Below, one piece after another: positions 5,788-9,687 of a stretch of DNA of 9,687 nt; the stretch's first letter is position 1, and the number at the start of each line of letters is the position of its first letter. Below the pieces are notes generated by a model. That model was not told where the DNA came from, made no database searches, and was given only the letters and a program-made list of their open reading frames with translations. Source of the stretch: Anaerolineales bacterium (lineage in GTDB: Bacteria; Chloroflexota; Anaerolineae; Anaerolineales; DRMV01); contig WGAK01000107.1 of NCBI GenBank assembly GCA_015494815.1, positions 1 to 9,687 on the forward strand, given 5' to 3'. The position numbers were made by a program, and so were the translations under genes.

Positions 5788-8109
5788 TCAGCCGCCGCCC
5801 AACAGGCGCACCACCGTGGCCACCGCGATGGTCACCACGAAGCCCAGGCCCAGGGGCATGAGCGCGCCGAACGCGGCCCATTTCTTGCTGCCGGTTTCCC
5901 GGTAGATGGTCAGGATGGTGGTGGCGCAGGGGTTGTGCAGAATGGCGAACAGCATCAGGTTGGCCGCGGTGAGCAGGGTCCACCCGGCCTGGCCCACCAG
6001 CAAATCCCGCAGGGCCTGCAGCGAGTCCAGTTCCACCATCATCGAGGCGTTTTGGTAGACCATGATCATGGTGGGCACCACAATCTCGTTGGCCGGGATG
6101 GCGATGATGTAGGCCAGCAGAATGACGCCGTCCAGCCCCATGAGGCGCCCCAAGGGGTCGAGGAAATGCGCGATGTGCCAGGCCAGGCTTTGGCCGCCCC
6201 AGGTGGTGTTCGCCAGCACCCAGATGACGCCCCCCGCGGGCGCGGCCGTCGCCATGGCGCGGCGCAGCACGAACACGGTGCGGTCGAGGAACGAGGTGTA
6301 GAGAATTTGCCAGAAGTTGGGCCGGCGATAGGGGGGCAGTTCTAAGGTGAACGCGGAGGGCAGCCCGCGCAGCACGGTGCGCGACAGCCCCCACGACACC
6401 ACTAAGGTGAAGAACACGCCCAACAGGATGGTCACGATGACCGCCAGCGCGGCCACGAACGACGCGTAGGCCGGGGGGAATTGCGCGGCGATGAACACCG
6501 TGGCCAGCATGATGAGGGTGGGATAGCGCCCGTTGCACGGCACGAAGGTGTTGGTCAAAATGGCAATCAGCCGTTCGCGCGGCGAGTCGACGATACGGGT
6601 CGCCACCACGCCGGCCGCGTTGCAGCCGAAGCCCATGGCCATGGTCAGGGCTTGCTTGCCGTGCGCGCCGGCCTTGCGAAGCAGCCAGTCCAGGTTGAAC
6701 GCGATGCGGGGCAGCAAGCCCAGGTCTTCCAAAAAGGTGAACAAGGGGAAGAAGATGGCCATGGGCGGGAACATCACGCTGACGACCCAGGCCAGCCCCC
6801 GATAGACGCCGTGCCACACGAAGCCCGTGACCCACCAGGGCAGCCCCACGGCCTCGAACAGCGCCGCGCCTTGCGCCTCGACCCAAAACAAGGCCCGCGC
6901 CAGCAGTTCCGACGGGATGTTGGCGCCCTGGATGGTGAGCCAGAACACCACGCCCAGCAGGAGCAGCATGATGGGCAGCCCGGTGACCGGCGAGGTGAGC
7001 AACCGGTCCAGCACCTGGTCCCAGTCGTAGGCGCGGGGCTGGCCGCGCGTGTGCACCGCGCGGCGGGCAATGCGCTCGGCTTCCGCGTAGAGGGCCGACA
7101 CCACCTCGTCTTGCCACGCGGGGCCCAGGCCGCGACGCAGGGCCTCGACTTGCTGCAGCAGCGCCTCGATGCGCGCCTGCATGGCGGGGGGCGGCGGAGC
7201 CCAGCCGTCCTTCGTGGGGGCGTGCTCGCCCAGCAGGTGGTCCACGCTCAGGGCCGCGCGCGGCAGCCCCACCTCGGTCTGCGTGGCCTGCCCCTGGGCC
7301 AGGGCCGCCAGTTCGCCGCTGCGCAGGGCCTGCACCATGCGCGGGTCGCCGTCCAGCAGGCGCAGGGCCACCCAGCGGGGGCTGGGCAGGCCGGGCAGCA
7401 GGTCTGCCAGCGCGCGGGTGAGGTCCTCCAGCGCGGCCTGAAACACGGGGGAACCCTGCACGCGGCGGGGCCTGGTGCGGATGTCGCCGCGCGCCAGGCC
7501 CTCCACCGTCTGGAGCAGGCGGCTCACGCCCTCGCCCGTGCGGGCGACCAGCGGCACCGCGGGCACGCCCAGGTCCCGGGCCAGGGCGCGCGTGTCCACT
7601 TCCAGGCCCTTGCGGCGGGCCTCGTCCATCATGTTCACCGCGACCACCACCCGGTCGGTGATTTCCAGAATTTGCAGCACCAGGTTCAGGTTGCGCTCCA
7701 GCGCGGTGGCGTCTACGGTGACAATGACCACATCGGGGCGGCCGAAGAGGATGAAGTTGCGCGCCACCTCTTCGTCCTCCGAGGTGGACAGCAGCGAATA
7801 GGTGCCCGGCAGGTCCACCAGCCGATAGCGATGGCCGTTGAACTCGAACAGGCCCTCGGCTCGGGTGACGGTTTTGCCCGGCCAGTTGCCCGTGTGTTGG
7901 CGTAGGCCGGTCAGCCGATTGAACAGGGTGGACTTGCCCGTGTTGGGGTTTCCGGCCAGCGCAATGACGAAGTCCACGGCGCGGCCGTCGGAGGCGCCCA
8001 GGGGGGCCAGTTGCGCGGCCGCGGGGCAGGTGGCGCACGCGGCCGAAGGCAGGGCGCGGCCGGTGCCCAGGGGGCGTACTCGCGGCGCGGTGGGGGTCTC
8101 AGTGCTCAT
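5788..8109 (-). CDS. feoB: FeoB ferrous iron transporter
   Basis: FeoB is the inner-membrane, GTP-dependent Fe(II) uptake protein. This copy has 773 residues. The cytosolic G domain carries G1 GNPNTGKS (53-60), the GNWPG segment with its G2 threonine (74-80), G3 DLPG (99-102), G4 NMMD (159-162) and a G5 region near ARTGEG (189-194). A long helical linker (about 215-370) leads to the membrane part, with the conserved LEDLGLLPR (460-468), MGFGCN (492-497) and FVPCNGR (522-528) gate motifs and a second gate-like HNPCATT (725-731). A CATC motif (25-28) in the N-terminal tail is unusual. The ATG at 8109 is favoured over longer in-frame starts because GGAGG lies 8 nt upstream. It overlaps the upstream FeoA-domain gene by 11 nt, so it is translationally coupled. 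No FeoC is seen. Confidence 0.95.
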   Translation of the reverse strand: MSTETPTAPRVRPLGTGRALPSAACATCPAAAQLAPLGASDGRAVDFVIALAGNPNTGKSTLFNRLTGLRQHTGNWPGKTVTRAEGLFEFNGHRYRLVDLPGTYSLLSTSEDEEVARNFILFGRPDVVIVTVDATALERNLNLVLQILEITDRVVVAVNMMDEARRKGLEVDTRALARDLGVPAVPLVARTGEGVSRLLQTVEGLARGDIRTRPRRVQGSPVFQAALEDLTRALADLLPGLPSPRWVALRLLDGDPRMVQALRSGELAALAQGQATQTEVGLPRAALSVDHLLGEHAPTKDGWAPPPPAMQARIEALLQQVEALRRGLGPAWQDEVVSALYAEAERIARRAVHTRGQPRAYDWDQVLDRLLTSPVTGLPIMLLLLGVVFWLTIQGANIPSELLARALFWVEAQGAALFEAVGLPWWVTGFVWHGVYRGLAWVVSVMFPPMAIFFPLFTFLEDLGLLPRIAFNLDWLLRKAGAHGKQALTMAMGFGCNAAGVVATRIVDSPRERLIAILTNTFVPCNGRYPTLIMLATVFIAAQFPPAYASFVAALAVIVTILLGVFFTLVVSWGLSRTVLRGLPSAFTLELPPYRRPNFWQILYTSFLDRTVFVLRRAMATAAPAGGVIWVLANTTWGGQSLAWHIAHFLDPLGRLMGLDGVILLAYIIAIPANEIVVPTMIMVYQNASMMVELDSLQALRDLLVGQAGWTLLTAANLMLFAILHNPCATTILTIYRETGSKKWAAFGALMPLGLGFVVTIAVATVVRLLGGG

Positions 8110-9157
8110 GCGCGACGCCTCCGTGGGTGGGGGCTGGGGTTGGGGCAGGCAAAGGGCGCACCCACACGTGCGCGGCCTGGTCGGCGCGTAGCGCGATGCG
8201 GGTGCCACGGACGATGTAGGCGCGCGGGTCGCCGAACATGGACGGCAAATACACCCGCACGCGCGCGCCGGGCGTGAAGCCCAAATCCAGCAAGCGGCGG
8301 CGGCTCAGCCCTTGCACCGCGGGGTCAATGGTCACCACCTCGGCTTCCGCGTCAGGGGGCAGTTGGTCCAGCGAAACCACATCCGCGGGGCGGGCGGGAG
8401 CCGTGTCGGACACGGGCGCGAGATGCACATTGGCGGCCACGGCCGGAGCCAGGCGGCATTCCTCGCCGTCGGCGCGCAGCACGATGACCCGCTGCGGCGA
8501 ACGCTCCAACACCCGCACCACCTGGCCGACCTGCAGGCCGCACGCCAGCAACTGCTGATAGGCTACCGGCGGTTCGTCCTCCAGGTGCACGATGCGCGCC
8601 GGCACGCCCACGGGCCAGGCCGTGAGCGGCTGGGTGGCCTGGCGGGGCACTTCGCCCCGCGCCCAGGGGATGGGGTCGCCGTGGGGGTCCGTGGCCGGGT
8701 ATCCCAGCGCGGCGTAGAGGCGCTGGGCCTGTTCGGGGCTCAGGCGGTGCTCCAGGCGGTGGGCCGCGGTGTGCACCTGGGCTAAGGGCATGGCCGCGTG
8801 GTCCCGCAAGTAGCGCTCCCACAAGCGATGGGCGCGCAACACATGCACGGCCCAATCGCGACCCTGGTCGGTCAGGCCCAGGCCGCCGTCCTCCCATTGC
8901 ACCAGGCCGCGGCGTTGCAGTTGGTCCACTAAGGCTTGCACCCGCTCCAGCGAAAGGCCCAGGCGTCCGGCCAGGGCCTCGGGCGTGGGCGGACGGCCCC
9001 GGTCGAGGGTGTATTCCAGGATGTGCTTGAGCGCGTCCTCCAGCAGCACCCGTTGCCGGGTTGCGCGCCATTGCCGCCAGCGGGCCGCCAGGCCGTAGCG
9101 GGGCCAGGCCATCAGCACGACCAGCACCAGCAGCGCGACGATGAGTCCGACGGTCAT
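8099..9157 (-). CDS. Membrane-anchored DtxR-type regulator with two FeoA-like domains
   Basis: A 352-residue protein. Residues 2-18 form a membrane helix (TVGLIVALLVLVVLMAW), followed by a basic segment. A winged-helix domain (about 36-100) has LGLSLERVQALVDQLQRRGL as its recognition region and ends in LTDQGR. The DtxR metal-binding/dimerisation domain (about 105-165) contains AHRLWER, VHTAAHRLEH and DPHGDPIP. Candidate ligands by comparison with DtxR/MntR are D41, H110, E114, H129, H133, E136 and H137; H133 sits where DtxR has Cys102 and MntR a Glu. Two FeoA/SH3-like modules follow, at about 174-248 and 261-335, the second with the typical LSRRRLLDLGFTPGARV. The tail ends HGGVAHEH. DtxR proteins are normally soluble iron- or manganese-dependent repressors; tethering is unusual. 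It overlaps the upstream gene by 4 nt and feoB by 11 nt. It may be a regulator, a FeoA-like FeoB partner, or both. Confidence 0.8.
   Translation of the reverse strand: MTVGLIVALLVLVVLMAWPRYGLAARWRQWRATRQRVLLEDALKHILEYTLDRGRPPTPEALAGRLGLSLERVQALVDQLQRRGLVQWEDGGLGLTDQGRDWAVHVLRAHRLWERYLRDHAAMPLAQVHTAAHRLEHRLSPEQAQRLYAALGYPATDPHGDPIPWARGEVPRQATQPLTAWPVGVPARIVHLEDEPPVAYQQLLACGLQVGQVVRVLERSPQRVIVLRADGEECRLAPAVAANVHLAPVSDTAPARPADVVSLDQLPPDAEAEVVTIDPAVQGLSRRRLLDLGFTPGARVRVYLPSMFGDPRAYIVRGTRIALRADQAAHVWVRPLPAPTPAPTHGGVAHEH
8118..8122 (-). promoter_or_regulatory. Shine-Dalgarno site of feoB
   Basis: GGAGG on the minus strand lies 8 nt before the ATG at 8109. It lies inside the end of the FeoA-domain gene and is why I place the feoB start there rather than at an upstream in-frame start. 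Confidence 0.7.
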
Positions 9158-9687
9158 GCGCGGGCCTCCTGCGCGGGGGATGGGGCGGCGGGCGCGGCCT
9201 GGGGACGCACGAACACGGCCTGGGCCAGCCGCGGGCCGATGACCACGGTAGGCCCCGCGGGCAGCAGGCGCAGATGCAGAACATGGTCGTAGGGCGTGCG
9301 CTCGCGCAGCACGAAGGCCTGCTGCAATTGCAGGCCCAAGGCGTCCAGGCGGCGCAGCAGGGCCGGGTCGCGGTCGGAGACGCGGCTGACCACCAGGGGC
9401 ACGTGCAGCGGGGCCTGCGCCAGGGGCATGTCGCTCAGCGGCGGCACGCGCAGGTCGGGCCCGGGGATGGGGTGCCCGTGGGGGTCGTAGACGGGGTCGC
9501 CCAACCAGGCCGCCAGACGGCCGATGAATTCATCCGAGGCCGCGTGCTCTAAGCGTTCGGCTTCGGCGTGCACCGCGGCCCACGAAAAGCCCAGGATGTC
9601 GTGCAAGAAGCGCTCCAGCACCCGATGCTTGCGGATGACCTTGAGCGCGGCCTGCCGCCCGGCGGGGGTCAAACGAGCGCCCCGGCG
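9154..9687 (-). CDS. DtxR/MntR-type metal regulator with FeoA domain, N-terminus missing
   Basis: The frame is open to the right edge, so the DNA-binding start of the protein lies outside; 177 residues are visible. They begin at the end of the winged helix (RLTPAGRQAAL) and continue into the metal-binding domain: RKHRVLER with H21 and E25, VHAEAERLEH with H40, E44, E47 and H48, and DPHGHPIPG. Glu at position 44 is the MntR-type choice where DtxR has Cys. A single FeoA/SH3-like domain follows at about 84-162, then a Pro/Ala-rich tail. The family represses metal uptake genes when Fe(II) or Mn(II) is plentiful. The gene overlaps the next one as ATGA (9154-9157), placing it upstream in the same operon as feoB. 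It is a paralogue of that neighbour. An apparent TTG start at 9672 is only an internal leucine codon. Confidence 0.8.
   Translation of the reverse strand, partial: RRGARLTPAGRQAALKVIRKHRVLERFLHDILGFSWAAVHAEAERLEHAASDEFIGRLAAWLGDPVYDPHGHPIPGPDLRVPPLSDMPLAQAPLHVPLVVSRVSDRDPALLRRLDALGLQLQQAFVLRERTPYDHVLHLRLLPAGPTVVIGPRLAQAVFVRPQAAPAAPSPAQEARA
9165..9170 (-). promoter_or_regulatory. Shine-Dalgarno site of the membrane-anchored regulator
   Basis: AGGAGG on the minus strand lies 7 nt before the ATG at 9157. It confirms that the protein starts with the hydrophobic helix and that the helix is not an artefact of a start set too far upstream. Confidence 0.75.

Noticed and set aside
6481..7905. Plus-strand open frame (474 codons) across feoB
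   Set aside because: It is the antisense of FeoB, rich in Gln/His/Gly/Arg with no recognisable domain and no supporting start signal.
4550..8038. Very long minus-strand open frame (1162 codons) opposite dus and out of frame with feoB
   Set aside because: It overlaps real genes on both strands, is Pro/Arg/Gly/His-rich and shows no motif. The FeoB and Dus frames explain the region fully.
8110..8208. 33-residue N-terminal extension of FeoB
   Set aside because: It lies inside the FeoA-domain gene, is low complexity, and the ATG at 8109 has a well-placed Shine-Dalgarno site.

Overview
The window comes from a very GC-rich bacterial chromosome. Coding density is close to complete, stop and start codons overlap between neighbours, and GTG starts occur. 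The mix of genes (a membrane-tethered DtxR regulator with FeoA domains, a clostridial/Chloroflexota-style FeoB with the FVPCNGR gate motif, a short NeuB, and an Asp-box protein) suggests a Chloroflexota (Anaerolineae-like) organism. That placement is inference from gene style, not a database match. I see no rRNA, tRNA, CRISPR array, insertion sequence or phage gene.

Left part, + strand. Bases 1-495 hold the 3' end of a gene for an Asp-box (BNR/Ycf48-like) repeat protein. A 105-bp gap follows, with a strong GC hairpin and a perfect TATAAT. Five tightly packed genes then run to 5773: a short NeuB-family sialic/nonulosonic acid synthase, a SanA/YdcF-like membrane protein (DUF218), a capsule-type GT-B glycosyltransferase, a nucleotidyltransferase-fold protein, and a tRNA-dihydrouridine synthase. 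Gaps are 12 nt or less, or the genes overlap, so this is probably one transcript. The first three genes point to making and exporting an acidic cell-surface glycan. The nucleotidyltransferase-like protein is unassigned, and the tRNA-modifying enzyme looks like a passenger.

Right part, - strand. A ferrous-iron locus is read leftwards from beyond the right edge. It begins with a DtxR/MntR-type regulator carrying a FeoA domain (N-terminus off the window). Next is a second DtxR-type protein with an N-terminal membrane helix and two C-terminal FeoA-like domains, and then full-length FeoB. Start/stop overlaps of 4 and 11 nt and good Shine-Dalgarno sites indicate translational coupling. No separate feoA is visible, so the FeoA domains of the regulators may take its role next to FeoB. 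The two blocks converge with only 14 bp between their stop codons.

The most interesting signal is the iron locus: two tandem, diverged DtxR-FeoA paralogues, one apparently anchored in the membrane, coupled directly to FeoB. The compact glycan operon with its SAF-less NeuB and unassigned nucleotidyltransferase-fold protein is second.
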